Shown here: positions 35,688 to 43,392 of the stretch, piece after piece
Position numbering within the stretch: the stretch's first letter is position 1
Layout of the letters: every line of letters begins with the position of its first letter
From: an uncultured Planctomycetaceae bacterium
GTDB taxonomy: Bacteria > Planctomycetota > Planctomycetia > Planctomycetales > Planctomycetaceae
Direction of reading: 5' to 3'
Assembly: GCA_913031625.1 (NCBI GenBank)
Contig: CAJWGB010000016.1
Coordinates: 1-43,885 of the forward strand
DNA length: 43,885 nucleotides
Position numbers and translations under genes: made by a program
Notes under the pieces: model-generated
What the model saw: the letters and a program-made list of their open reading frames with translations, nothing else
Databases searched by the model: none
What the model was told of the DNA's origin: nothing

Positions 35688-36526
35688 CCCAGACCTCCCG
35701 TCGCAATGGACACTGCCTGCGGCCAAATCATGTAGTACGTCGTATTCAGGACGACATTCAGCAGAAAGTCGAGCCCGAGGATGGCAATGAAGGAAAGCAC
35801 GAACGACTGAGTCGCAGCTCGGCCAACCCCTTCCGCTCCCGCACCACACTGAAATCCCTGCTGGCAGGCAATGATCGCAATGCCACAGCCGAACAGGACA
35901 CTCTTCGTGAGTCCAGCCATGACGTCCCAGCCGGTCACAAACTGTTCTGCGAACTGCCAGTACTGAAAGGAGTTCACCCCCAAAACAACGCAGCTAAACA
36001 GCCACCCGGAAAAGATCCCTATTGCGTCGGCGATCGCGGTCAGCATCGGAATCAAAATGACGCATGCAAGAAACCGCGGAACGACGAGATATCGCACAGG
36101 GTCAGCTCCCAGCGCCGTAATCGCATGGATCTGCTCAGTGACGCGCATCGTGCCGAGCTCAGCGGCCATCGCAGACCCGACTCGACCGGCCAGCATGGTG
36201 GCTGCCAGCACAGGGCCCAGTTCAGCGACCAGAGTCATCGTAATGATCGCTCCCATCCGGGTTTCCATATGCATCAATTTGAACTGTTGATACGTCTGGA
36301 CGGCAAGGACCATTCCTATAAAGGCTCCCGTGACAAGAATCACCGGCACACTGCGGACGCCAATCTCATGCAGGATGGGAATCAACACATGCCGCCGCGG
36401 CATTCCGCCACGCAGGCGTTTGAAAATGCCGGTCGCAAAGAGAGTCAGCTCCCCGACTCCGTTCACGAAGCTGGAAGTGAGTTGTCCTAGCGCACTAATC
36501 GGGCGCGTTATTGAGAGACCGGCCAT
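35684..36526 (-). CDS. mlaE: MlaE-family lipid transporter permease
   Basis: This permease of the Mla system has 280 residues from ATG 36526 (MAGLSITRPISALGQ). A TTG 24 codons upstream is possible, but the extra residues are unlike the family and lie next to the suspected join. Family features are GAFIGMVLAVQTY.QF, the hallmark AGRVGSAMAAELGTM with VTEQIHAITALGADPVRYLV, and five hydrophobic segments. It is the first gene of the mlaEFD operon. Upstream sequence changes character within about 100 bases, so its promoter may be missing from this window. Confidence 0.92.
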   Translation of the reverse strand: MAGLSITRPISALGQLTSSFVNGVGELTLFATGIFKRLRGGMPRRHVLIPILHEIGVRSVPVILVTGAFIGMVLAVQTYQQFKLMHMETRMGAIITMTLVAELGPVLAATMLAGRVGSAMAAELGTMRVTEQIHAITALGADPVRYLVVPRFLACVILIPMLTAIADAIGIFSGWLFSCVVLGVNSFQYWQFAEQFVTGWDVMAGLTKSVLFGCGIAIIACQQGFQCGAGAEGVGRAATQSFVLSFIAILGLDFLLNVVLNTTYYMIWPQAVSIATGGLG

Positions 36527-36615
36527 TCCATTGCCAGAGAGAGTCCATTCGAGAGGGCCGGTAGTGTATTGGACCAGCAGAAAATGGAGCGACCCCAATT
36601 AGGATGCACATGGAA
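36527..36615. other. Probable junction: planctomycete to alphaproteobacterial DNA
   Basis: Genes left of this point are planctomycete in type. Those to the right are Rhodobacteraceae in type with different codon use. The plus-strand terminator at 36,616 has no gene before it, as expected if its gene was lost at a join. The exact breakpoint cannot be read by eye. Confidence 0.65.
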
Positions 36616-36640
36616 CCCGTCCAGGACCGGACGGGCATTT
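36616..36640 (+). terminator. Orphan plus-strand intrinsic terminator
   Basis: CCCGTCC (36,616-36,622) and GGACGGG (36,629-36,635) form a perfect 7-bp stem with a 6-base loop, followed by CATTTTC. No plus-strand gene ends anywhere near on the left, since mlaE runs on the minus strand. Read on the minus strand it could instead be part of the exit of the VPLPA-CTERM gene, but the T-run favours plus. Confidence 0.5.
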
Positions 36641-36664
36641 TCAAAGCCAAACCATCTATGTCAC

Positions 36665-36688
36665 GCTGACGCGGCAGATGGCGTCAGC
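36665..36688 (-). terminator. Hairpin after the VPLPA-CTERM gene
   Basis: GCTGACGC (36,665-36,672) and GCGTCAGC (36,681-36,688) form a perfect 8-bp stem with an 8-base loop, 17 bases past the stop codon of the minus-strand VPLPA-CTERM gene. There is no T-tract, so termination may be weak or the hairpin may protect the transcript end. Confidence 0.45.
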
Positions 36689-36705
36689 TTGCCATCCAAA
36701 GCGGA

Positions 36706-37377
36706 TCAGGCCGCTTTCTTGCGACGGCGCGCCAGGAAGCCTGCGCCACCAAGCGCACCCAGCAACAGCGGCAGAGAGGCCGGAACCGGCACCGGAGCAA
36801 AGCTCACTTCGAAGATCGAAGGGTTACCGTTGGTGGCAACGTAAAGCAGCGAAAGCTCACCACCGTTGAAACCCGACACCATTGTCGTGGTTTCACCGAC
36901 AGGACCAAGGCGTCCGCCGATACGCACACCATCGTCAAAGATGGCGAAGCCGTCATCATGCGTCACGGTAAAGTCGCCCGCACCGAAATTGGCCAGCGTG
37001 AAAAGGAAGAACGTGGTGGTAGCCGACCCGTTGTTGATGTTGGGATAGCTGAGCTGTGCATCCAGCGTGGCCGTTACGCCACTGAAGGAAGTATACGATC
37101 CTGTCTTGATGAATTCCCTGACAGAGTATGTCGCAGTCTGCGGCGCACCCACACGGAAATCCAGCAAGCCATTGTAACTGCCCGTTGATGTCAGGGCAGG
37201 ACCGAAGCCGCCGGACCAGGCAGTGTTGTAATTGCTCATCTTGGCCTGAGAGTCGCCGGAGTCCATGTATTCCACGTTCACGATATCCATCGTGAAGTTT
37301 CCGCCGACAGTGGCCGCGCTGGCAGCGCCGCCAACCAGACCGAAAGCCAATGCGGCCGTCATCAAAATCTTTTTCAT
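36706..37377 (-). CDS. VPLPA-CTERM sorted secreted protein
   Basis: This 223-residue exported protein has a Sec signal peptide (about 1-21, ending GAASAA). The mature part is rich in Gly, Ser, Thr and Asn with beta character and no enzyme motif. It ends in the sorting signal VPVPASLPLLLGALGG, a membrane helix and the basic tail ARRRKKAA. This VPxPA variant of PEP-CTERM (VPLPA-CTERM) is found mainly in Rhodobacteraceae and is processed by an exosortase, often for export with exopolysaccharide. Start ATG 37377 has AGGGA about 5 bases upstream. The matching exosortase is not in the window. The family is rare to absent in planctomycetes, so it marks the change of source organism. Confidence 0.9.
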   Translation of the reverse strand: MKKILMTAALAFGLVGGAASAATVGGNFTMDIVNVEYMDSGDSQAKMSNYNTAWSGGFGPALTSTGSYNGLLDFRVGAPQTATYSVREFIKTGSYTSFSGVTATLDAQLSYPNINNGSATTTFFLFTLANFGAGDFTVTHDDGFAIFDDGVRIGGRLGPVGETTTMVSGFNGGELSLLYVATNGNPSIFEVSFAPVPVPASLPLLLGALGGAGFLARRRKKAA

Positions 37378-37812
37378 TACTTCCCTCGCTTACGAAGTTT
37401 GGCGCCTCCTGACCCAAGCCGACTTTACGAAAGATCGTCCTGCGCAACCAAAGGAAGCGAATCGAATATCTTTCGAGACTACCATTCCTGGAGTTCATCC
37501 GGGAAAGGAAAACACAAAGCCGCCACAATTTTCGCGTGATTGCACCATTTTCCGACGTTTCCGGCGCCCTGTTCAAGGACGGTGCGGCAAGAAAGGCTGC
37601 CATTGTTAATATTTTGTAAACAAACCAGCAGCGCACGAAGATGCGCCCGCCTGACGCGATGTCCGGTCATTCACATACACAACCGGCCAGACCGCAACGC
37701 CGAAACTTTCCGGGTGTTCAAGGAAATCCCCGATCTGCCACGATACCCCTACCGGGAACGCAACGGAGATAGGCCGGAAAACGCGCCTAGGATCAATCTA
37801 TGGCAGGAAAAG
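37378..37812. other. Intergenic region between VPLPA-CTERM gene and tRNA-Thr
   Basis: These 435 bases have no supported gene. The AT-rich stretch TTGTTAATATTTTGTAAAC near 37,602-37,621 could be part of a promoter. No hairpin with T-tract or RNA gene other than the tRNA was seen. Confidence 0.4.
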
Positions 37813-37888
37813 TGGTGCCCCCACACGGACTCGAACCGCGGACCTACTGATTACAAATCAGTTGCTCTACCAGCTGAGCTATAGGGGC
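37813..37888 (-). tRNA. tRNA-Thr (anticodon TGT)
   Basis: This is a complete 76-base cloverleaf on the minus strand. The 7-bp acceptor is GCCCCTA/TGGGGGC, the D arm has AGCTCAGCTGGTAGAGC, and the anticodon stem ACTGA/TCAGT holds the loop TTTGTAA with anticodon TGT. The T arm contains GGTTCGAGTCC. Discriminator A and the CCA end are encoded in the DNA, as is usual for alphaproteobacteria. Confidence 0.96.
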
Positions 37889-37937
37889 ACTGCGGGCGGG
37901 AATACGAAAACCGGGGCGCCCGCGCAAGAGGGAAAGA

Positions 37938-39596
37938 TCAGCGATTTGCCCGTGCCAGCAGGCCCACGGCGGCCAGCCCCACGAGGATGACCAGCACCGC
38001 CGCCGGGGCGGCATCTCCGAGGTTCTCGAGGCTGGCCTGGTCATGCACCCGCGTGGCCAGGGTGTCGAAGTTGAAAGGCCGCAGCAGCAGCGTGGCGGGC
38101 AGTTCCTTGACGCAATCGACAAACACGAGCAGCAGCGCCGAACCGACAGACGCGCGGATCAGCGGGTAATAGACCTGCCCCAGCACCTGCCCCTGCGTGC
38201 GCCCCAGCGACCTGGCGGCCATCGGCAGGCTGGGCGACACGCGCCCCATCGCCGCATCCGCCGCGCCCTGCGCGATCGCGAAGAACCGCACCCCGTAGGC
38301 CAGCACAAGCGCAAAGGCCGACCCGGTCAGGACCAGCCCGATATCTATGCCGGTCGCCGCTTCGACCCCATCGGCCAGAACGTGATCGACGCTGGCCAGA
38401 GGGATCAGGATTCCGACCCCCAGCACGGCGCCGGGCGCGGCGTAACCGATCGTCGTCAGCGGCAAGAGCAGCCTTGGCAGGTTGCGCCCCGACAACCGCA
38501 CGCCGTAGACCATGAAGACACCTGCCAGCACAGTCACCACAGCCGCCGTTCCCCCGACGCTGAGCGTATTCCAGAGCGCGCGCAAAAGCTCGGGGTCGGC
38601 CCAGCGGTCGGAATTGCCCAGCGCGTGCGAGGTAATGACCGAAGCCGGAAGAACGAAGCCCAGCGCGAAAGGCAGGAAACAGGCGGCAAAGGCCAGCGTT
38701 CCGGCCAGCCCGGTCAGCCGATGGCGCGGCACCGGGCGGTGGCGGCCGGACATGTTGAAGAACCGCAGCCTGCGGCGGCTGAACTTCTCGAGCGTCACAA
38801 GAAGGATCACCAGAACCAGCACGACGCTGGCGATCTGCGCCGCGCCTCCGGCATTGTTGCTTTCCAGCCAGACGCTGAAAATGCCGGTGGTCAGCGTCTG
38901 CACGGCAAAGTAATCGACCGTGCCGAAATCGTTCACGGTTTCCATCATCACGATGGCCATGCCTGCGGCGATGGCCGGGCGCGCCAATGGCAGGCCGACG
39001 CGCAGAAAGCGGCCCAGCGGTCCCGCGCCAAGACTCATGGCGACCTCTTCGCTGGCGCCCGATTGTTCGCGGAACGCCGCGCGGGTCAAAAGATAGACAT
39101 AAGGGTAAAGCGCCGCCGTCAGCACCACGATGGCCGCGCCCATCGACCGGATTTCGGGAAACCAGTAATCGCGCGCGTTCTGCCAGCCCATCACCTGGCG
39201 CAATCCGGTCTGCACGGGCCCTGCATATTCCAGAAGATCGACCAGCGCATAGGCCCCGACATAGGCCGGGATCGCCAGCGGCAGCAAAAGCAACCATTCC
39301 AGCCAGCGCGAAAGGAAGAACCGGTACCGCGTGATCAGCCATGCGGCCCCGGTGCCGACCATCCCCGACAGGATGCCGACCGACAGCATCAGCACGGCCG
39401 TGTTGCCGAGATACCTGGGCAGGGTCGTCGAGATCAGGTGCGGCCAGATGTTTTCCTTGGGCGTCAACGCGATGACAAGAACCGACAGGATTGGCGCCAG
39501 AACGACGGCCGCGATCAGAACGGCCCCGGCGGACCAGACACCGCCGCCCGGCAGAATGCGTCGCGCGCGCGTTGGATTGATGGCTGTATCGGTCAT
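37938..39596 (-). CDS. fbpB: Iron(III) ABC transporter permease (FbpB/SfuB type)
   Basis: This is a 552-residue permease with two fused binding-protein-dependent transport domains and about 12 hydrophobic segments. That is the layout of ferric-iron importer permeases FbpB, SfuB and AfuB. EAA loops that contact the ATPase appear in each half: EEVAMSLGAGPLGRFLRVGLP (about 183-203, split here by a turn) and MAARSLGRTQGQVLGQVYYP (about 447-466). Start ATG 39596 has AAGGGA about 6 bases upstream. The binding protein and ATPase genes are not in the window. It reads toward the tRNA-Thr gene and is divergent from the sulfotransferase-like gene, 86 bases away. Iron is the likely substrate by family, with related metals or thiamine less likely. 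Confidence 0.9.
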   Translation of the reverse strand: MTDTAINPTRARRILPGGGVWSAGAVLIAAVVLAPILSVLVIALTPKENIWPHLISTTLPRYLGNTAVLMLSVGILSGMVGTGAAWLITRYRFFLSRWLEWLLLLPLAIPAYVGAYALVDLLEYAGPVQTGLRQVMGWQNARDYWFPEIRSMGAAIVVLTAALYPYVYLLTRAAFREQSGASEEVAMSLGAGPLGRFLRVGLPLARPAIAAGMAIVMMETVNDFGTVDYFAVQTLTTGIFSVWLESNNAGGAAQIASVVLVLVILLVTLEKFSRRRLRFFNMSGRHRPVPRHRLTGLAGTLAFAACFLPFALGFVLPASVITSHALGNSDRWADPELLRALWNTLSVGGTAAVVTVLAGVFMVYGVRLSGRNLPRLLLPLTTIGYAAPGAVLGVGILIPLASVDHVLADGVEAATGIDIGLVLTGSAFALVLAYGVRFFAIAQGAADAAMGRVSPSLPMAARSLGRTQGQVLGQVYYPLIRASVGSALLLVFVDCVKELPATLLLRPFNFDTLATRVHDQASLENLGDAAPAAVLVILVGLAAVGLLARANR

Positions 39597-39682
39597 GCCA
39601 TTCCCTTGCCCGAAACCGGTTTAACTGTCCAGAAAAGAGCGTATATTGCGCCCCTGTCACGACCATAAGAACCGGAAACCCC

Positions 39683-40558
39683 ATGCAGGTTGTCCTACAT
39701 GCAGGCGCACATAACACAGACGATGACCGCCTGATCAAATGCCTTTTGCGCAACCGCGACGATTTTCGCAAACGCGGCATCTCGGTCCCCGGTCCGTCAC
39801 GCTACCGACGGCTATTGCGCGATACCATTAATGCGATGTCCACCGGCAACCTGGCGCCGGATGCGCGGATGGTGCTGCTGGACGCAATCCTGGAAGAGGA
39901 CTACCCCGAGCGGCTTTTGCTTTCCAACGAGAACTTCTTTTCCGTTCCGAAACTGGCCGTATCGAAAGGCGTGTTCTACCCCCGGGCCGAATTGAAGCTG
40001 GCGCAGCTGTGCCGGATCTTCGAACGCGACGAGGTTGAGCTGTTCCTGGCCATCCGCAACCCGGCCAGTTTCCTGCCCGCGGTCTATGCCAATTCGCCGG
40101 ATATGAGCTTTGAGGATTTCATGGCGGGCGCCGATCCGCGCGACCTGCGGTGGTCCGAACTGGTCCGGCGCATACGCGAGCATGTTCCGGGGTTGCAGAT
40201 CACCGTTTGGTGCAACGAGGATACGCCCCTGATCTGGGCTCAGATCATCCGTGAAATGGCGGCACTCGAACACAATCAGAAGATCGTCGGCGGCTTCGAT
40301 CTGCTGTCGGACATCATGACCAAGGTCGGCATGAAGCGGTTTCGCGAATACCTCAAGAAGTATCCGAACATGAACGAGATTCAGAAACGCCGGGTCATCG
40401 CGGCGTTTCTCGACAAGTTCGCGATCGAAGAGGAAATCGAGGAAGAACTGGACCTGCCCGGCTGGACGGAAGACCTTGTCAACGAACTGTCCGATATCTA
40501 CGACGACGACGTGTTCGAGATCGGACGCATCCAGGGCGTCAACCTGATGGCGCCCTGA
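39683..40558 (+). CDS. Sulfotransferase-like protein with degenerate nucleotide-binding loop
   Basis: I recall similar 290-residue proteins only from Rhodobacteraceae, with no proven function. The N-terminus VVLHAGAHNTDDDRLIKCL has the place and rhythm of the 5'-PSB loop of sulfotransferases, where H.GAHKTG(T/S)(T/S) binds the PAPS phosphate. Here the Lys and the Thr/Ser residues are replaced by Asn and Asp, so PAPS binding is doubtful. The middle segment FLAIRNPASFLPAVY resembles the family's 3'-PSB region (RNP..), which carries the conserved Arg. The C-terminus is highly acidic (EEEIEEELDLP). It may be a non-catalytic sulfotransferase relative. Start ATG 39683 has only a weak GGAA upstream. 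Confidence 0.7.
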   Translation: MQVVLHAGAHNTDDDRLIKCLLRNRDDFRKRGISVPGPSRYRRLLRDTINAMSTGNLAPDARMVLLDAILEEDYPERLLLSNENFFSVPKLAVSKGVFYPRAELKLAQLCRIFERDEVELFLAIRNPASFLPAVYANSPDMSFEDFMAGADPRDLRWSELVRRIREHVPGLQITVWCNEDTPLIWAQIIREMAALEHNQKIVGGFDLLSDIMTKVGMKRFREYLKKYPNMNEIQKRRVIAAFLDKFAIEEEIEEELDLPGWTEDLVNELSDIYDDDVFEIGRIQGVNLMAP

Positions 40559-40571
40559 ACGCCGGGGGGCC

Positions 40572-40841
40572 TCAGCCCATTCCCAGCGCGCTCTTGTACA
40601 TCTCCAGCACCGCTTCCTCTTCGGCGATGTCGTCCGGTTCGCGCTTGCGCAGGGCGATGACCTTGCGCATCACCTTGGTGTCGTAGCCGCGCGCCTTCGC
40701 TTCGGCCATGACTTCCTTCTGCTGGTCGGCGATGTCCTTTTTCTCCATCTCCAGCCGCTCGAAGCGTTCGATGAACTGGCGCAGCTCATCGGCCGTCACG
40801 CGGTAGGTGGCATCGCCCTGTTTGTCATTCTCGTCGATCAT
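40572..40841 (-). CDS. gapR: GapR-like DNA-binding protein (DUF2312)
   Basis: This 89-residue DUF2312 protein is the length of Caulobacter GapR, a nucleoid protein that binds overtwisted DNA ahead of replication and transcription. Conserved parts are VTADELRQFIERFERLEMEKKDIA (split by a turn), EVMAEAKARGYDTKVMRKVIALRK and EEEAVLEMYKSALGM. The helix-rich, Lys/Glu-rich layout fits its tetrameric DNA clamp. I chose ATG 40841 because upstream in-frame sequence is Gly/Ala-rich and unlike the family. DUF2312 is largely alphaproteobacterial, which supports the origin assigned to this stretch. Confidence 0.93.
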   Translation of the reverse strand: MIDENDKQGDATYRVTADELRQFIERFERLEMEKKDIADQQKEVMAEAKARGYDTKVMRKVIALRKREPDDIAEEEAVLEMYKSALGMG

Positions 40842-40985
40842 CGCGTCTTTGTCCTGCTCGTTGCTGGATGTCCGGGGCCCTTTCCTAGCGCCCGCCCCTG
40901 CCCCCCGCAAGGGCGGATGCGTTGCGCCGCCGCGCGCAATGCGCTAACCCGCGCGCAGACGGAACGAAACAGGATACATGACGCG

Positions 40986-41201
40986 ATGGAAATCCTTGTC
41001 TGGATCGGGGCGGTGGTGTCGCTTCTGGGGCTGGCCGGACTGGTCTGGTGCATCCTGCGTGTGGCACGTGCGAAAAGATCCGGCCTGCCGGACGAGGAGC
41101 TGCGCGCCGTCGTTCAAAAGGTCGTGCCGTTGAACATGGGCGCACTGATGCTGTCGGTTCTGGGCCTCATGATGGTGATCCTGGGGATCTCTCTGGGCTG
41201 A
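40986..41201 (+). CDS. Small two-helix membrane protein
   Basis: This is a 71-residue protein from ATG 40986 (MEILVWIGAVVSLLGLAG). Two hydrophobic helices (about 1-24 and 50-70) flank a short basic/acidic cytoplasmic-type loop (RVARAKRSGLPDEELR). It has no known function; I recall similar small proteins in Rhodobacteraceae. An in-frame upstream extension of 23 residues is GC-rich and hydrophilic and is not favoured. It is divergent from gapR and ends 19 bases before the convergent dehydrogenase gene. Confidence 0.7.
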   Translation: MEILVWIGAVVSLLGLAGLVWCILRVARAKRSGLPDEELRAVVQKVVPLNMGALMLSVLGLMMVILGISLG

Positions 41202-41220
41202 CGCGCCGGTTGACGAACGC

Positions 41221-43392
41221 CTAGCCCGGGATTGGCCGGCGGTTCTTGCCCACCTTGTTCAGCGCATCGAAGTCTTCGCCATTCTTGACAAGCGCCGCGA
41301 AAGCCGGATCTGGGCTGTATAGCTCGGGCCAGTCGACCGCGAACCGCGTCAGCGCGCGCTGGACGTCGAAAAGGCCAAGCTGATCGGCCGCCTTCATAGG
41401 GCCACCACGCCAGCGCGGAAACTGCGTGCCCAGCACGCAGGCCACATCGATATCGGACGGGCGCAGCGCAAAGCCGGCGCGCAGCATCCGCGCACCTTCG
41501 TTCGCCATGGCCGAGATCACGCGCAGGCGGATTTCATCCTCGGACATCGCCATCCTGTCAGCCCCGGCCCCGAACAGCATCTCAGCCAGCATGTCGTCGG
41601 CATGGGCGTGCCCGGCCCCGTCCCATATATAGAAGCCCTGCCCGGACGCACGCCCCTTGCGCCCCGCCTCGACCAGACGCGCAAGGGCATCGAGATGCGC
41701 CGTCGGAAACCCGGCTGCCCGTGCCAACAGACGTCCACGCGTCAGAACAATGTCGCAGCCGATCATGTCGATCTGCCGGAAGATCCCCTGAGGCACCCCC
41801 CATTCCGCCATCACCCGGTCGATGCGTTCGATCGGGACGCCCATACCAAGCATCGAAAGCCCGGCATCGCGCGCGGCCGCGTTGATGCGTTCGGGCAGCG
41901 TACCGCCACCGGTTCCCGCCCGCACCGCAATCCGGCCCAGCTTGCCGCGCACAAGCGCGGCGACGGTCGCCACGGCCTTTGGATCCGTCTGCTTGCCGGG
42001 GATAACCTCGATCAGGCGCGACGCCCCCACCGGCGCATGGAAATGCAGCCCAAGCACATGATCGGGGCGCGCCGCGGCCGCCGCTATTGGATCTATCGGC
42101 AAGAGCCCCGATTGGGTCGCCAGGATGGCGTCTTCGGACGCCACTTCGGACAGTGCCGCGAAAACCTGTTCCTTGGTGTGCAACAGGTCGGCGACCGCCT
42201 CGACGATCAGATCGGCCTGCGACAGATCACCGAGCGATGTCGTTCCCTGCCAGCCGGCAAGATTGACGGGGGCGCCGTCGCTTCCCCGTGTCATCCGTTC
42301 GCGGGTCTTGGCCAGTGCGTCATCGGTGCGTTCGAACTGGATCACCGGCAAGCCGGCGGCCAGGCAAACGCTGGCGATGCCGCAGGCCGTCGGCCCGCCA
42401 CCGACAACGCCCACCATTTCGACACGGCGGGCGGCCCCCGGTTGGGTTTCCGGCATGTTGACGGCCCGGCGCTCTGCGCGGGTCACATGGCGCAGCGCGC
42501 GCGACTGTGACGACACAACGGCATCGCCGAAAACCTGCTCTTCCAGCGCAAGCCCGGCTTCGAACGGCAAGAGCAGCGCCGCCTCGACCGCAGCCACCAC
42601 GTCACGGGTTGCCGGCACCGGGCTGGCGGTCACCTCGTTGCGGCGGCGCGAAATCTCGGCCTGGTAGCCCGCCGGATCGCCGAACCCGTCGCGGCGCGCA
42701 CGGGTCGGTGGACGAGGCGTTTCCGAAAGATCCTTCGCCAAAGCTATGGCAGCGGCAACGGGGTCGGTCGCGGCGGCATCGTCATCGTTGTCACGGGCAA
42801 AGGGATTCGGCAGGTTGCCGGTCAGCGCCGCTGCGCCGAGACCCAGCGCGCCAATCCCGGCGACACCAGCGGCCAGCGGCCCCCAGCCGGCCAGACCACC
42901 GCCCGACACGCTGGAGAGCACCGAGGTGGTCTCCGTGACCATGCCAAGGTCACCGGCAATGCTGGACGCCAGCCAGACGTTTCCGCCGTTGAAGGCATAG
43001 TCACCGGCGGCGGCGGTCATCAACTCACCGTCCTTCAGGGTCAGCGCGAGGCTGCCGTCGTTCAGTTTCTCGGTGCGCAGCACGTCCGACTGGACGTTGC
43101 GGAAGTTCTTGGTCGTGACCGTGGTTTCGGCGTTGTTGAGCTGCGCCGTCTCGGTCGGGTTGAGCAGCGTCACCTGCGTGGTGCGAACCTCAGAGGTCGG
43201 CATGAACACCGGGGAGGTCGACGCGGTCTCGACACCGCCCAGCTCAACGCCGCTGTAGCTGTTCCAGCCCTGGACCTGCTGCTCAGTCGGGTACACGCTG
43301 GGTGCCGCGCTGCCGCGGGAGGAGGCGAGGCCGTCGGTCAGGCCGTCGGCGGTGGCAGCCAAGGGCAGCGTCGCGTTCACCAGCTCGTTCAT
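41221..43392 (-). CDS. 3-hydroxyacyl-CoA dehydrogenase (FadB/FadJ type) with unrelated N-terminus, probable chimera
   Basis: FadB/FadJ-type proteins oxidise 3-hydroxyacyl-CoA with NAD+ in fatty-acid beta-oxidation. From about residue 210 of this 723-residue frame the sequence is a normal bifunctional-enzyme C-terminal part. It has a linker (DPVAAAIALAKDL), the NAD-binding motif VGVVGGGPTACG (about 327-338), HFHAPVGASRLIEVIPG and two C-terminal helical domains ending in FPRWRGGP. The enoyl-CoA hydratase domain that should occupy the first 200 residues is missing. In its place are about 209 residues rich in Ser, Thr, Gly and Ala with a hydrophobic run (LAGWGPLAAGVAGIGALGLG) and DNDDD, which resemble the leader of a surface adhesin. 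ATG 43392 overlaps the DUF1285 stop (ATGA). The frame probably joins pieces of two genes at about 42,765. Confidence 0.75.
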   Translation of the reverse strand: MNELVNATLPLAATADGLTDGLASSRGSAAPSVYPTEQQVQGWNSYSGVELGGVETASTSPVFMPTSEVRTTQVTLLNPTETAQLNNAETTVTTKNFRNVQSDVLRTEKLNDGSLALTLKDGELMTAAAGDYAFNGGNVWLASSIAGDLGMVTETTSVLSSVSGGGLAGWGPLAAGVAGIGALGLGAAALTGNLPNPFARDNDDDAAATDPVAAAIALAKDLSETPRPPTRARRDGFGDPAGYQAEISRRRNEVTASPVPATRDVVAAVEAALLLPFEAGLALEEQVFGDAVVSSQSRALRHVTRAERRAVNMPETQPGAARRVEMVGVVGGGPTACGIASVCLAAGLPVIQFERTDDALAKTRERMTRGSDGAPVNLAGWQGTTSLGDLSQADLIVEAVADLLHTKEQVFAALSEVASEDAILATQSGLLPIDPIAAAAARPDHVLGLHFHAPVGASRLIEVIPGKQTDPKAVATVAALVRGKLGRIAVRAGTGGGTLPERINAAARDAGLSMLGMGVPIERIDRVMAEWGVPQGIFRQIDMIGCDIVLTRGRLLARAAGFPTAHLDALARLVEAGRKGRASGQGFYIWDGAGHAHADDMLAEMLFGAGADRMAMSEDEIRLRVISAMANEGARMLRAGFALRPSDIDVACVLGTQFPRWRGGPMKAADQLGLFDVQRALTRFAVDWPELYSPDPAFAALVKNGEDFDALNKVGKNRRPIPG
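42740..42790. other. Probable junction inside the dehydrogenase reading frame
   Basis: Between ARDNDDDAAAT and DPVAAAIALAKDL, codon use and protein type change without a stop. The right side lacks the hydratase domain that the left side requires. This marks either a rare gene fusion or, more likely, an assembly join to a third source. Confidence 0.55.

Noticed and set aside
38041-39780. Very long open frames on both strands (up to 579 residues) overlapping the iron permease
   Set aside because: They are shadow frames in GC-rich DNA. The fbpB-type frame has all membrane segments and EAA loops, while these translate to Arg/Gly/Ala/His-rich sequence with no domain character.
41602-42510. 302-codon plus-strand frame opposite the dehydrogenase
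   Set aside because: It is a GC-rich antisense frame full of Arg/His/Pro. The dehydrogenase on the other strand is unambiguous.
36527-42770. Genomic island or phage insertion into a planctomycete chromosome
   Set aside because: I see no integrase, att-like repeats around tRNA-Thr, IS ends or phage genes, and the content is ordinary housekeeping alphaproteobacterial DNA. An assembly join fits better.
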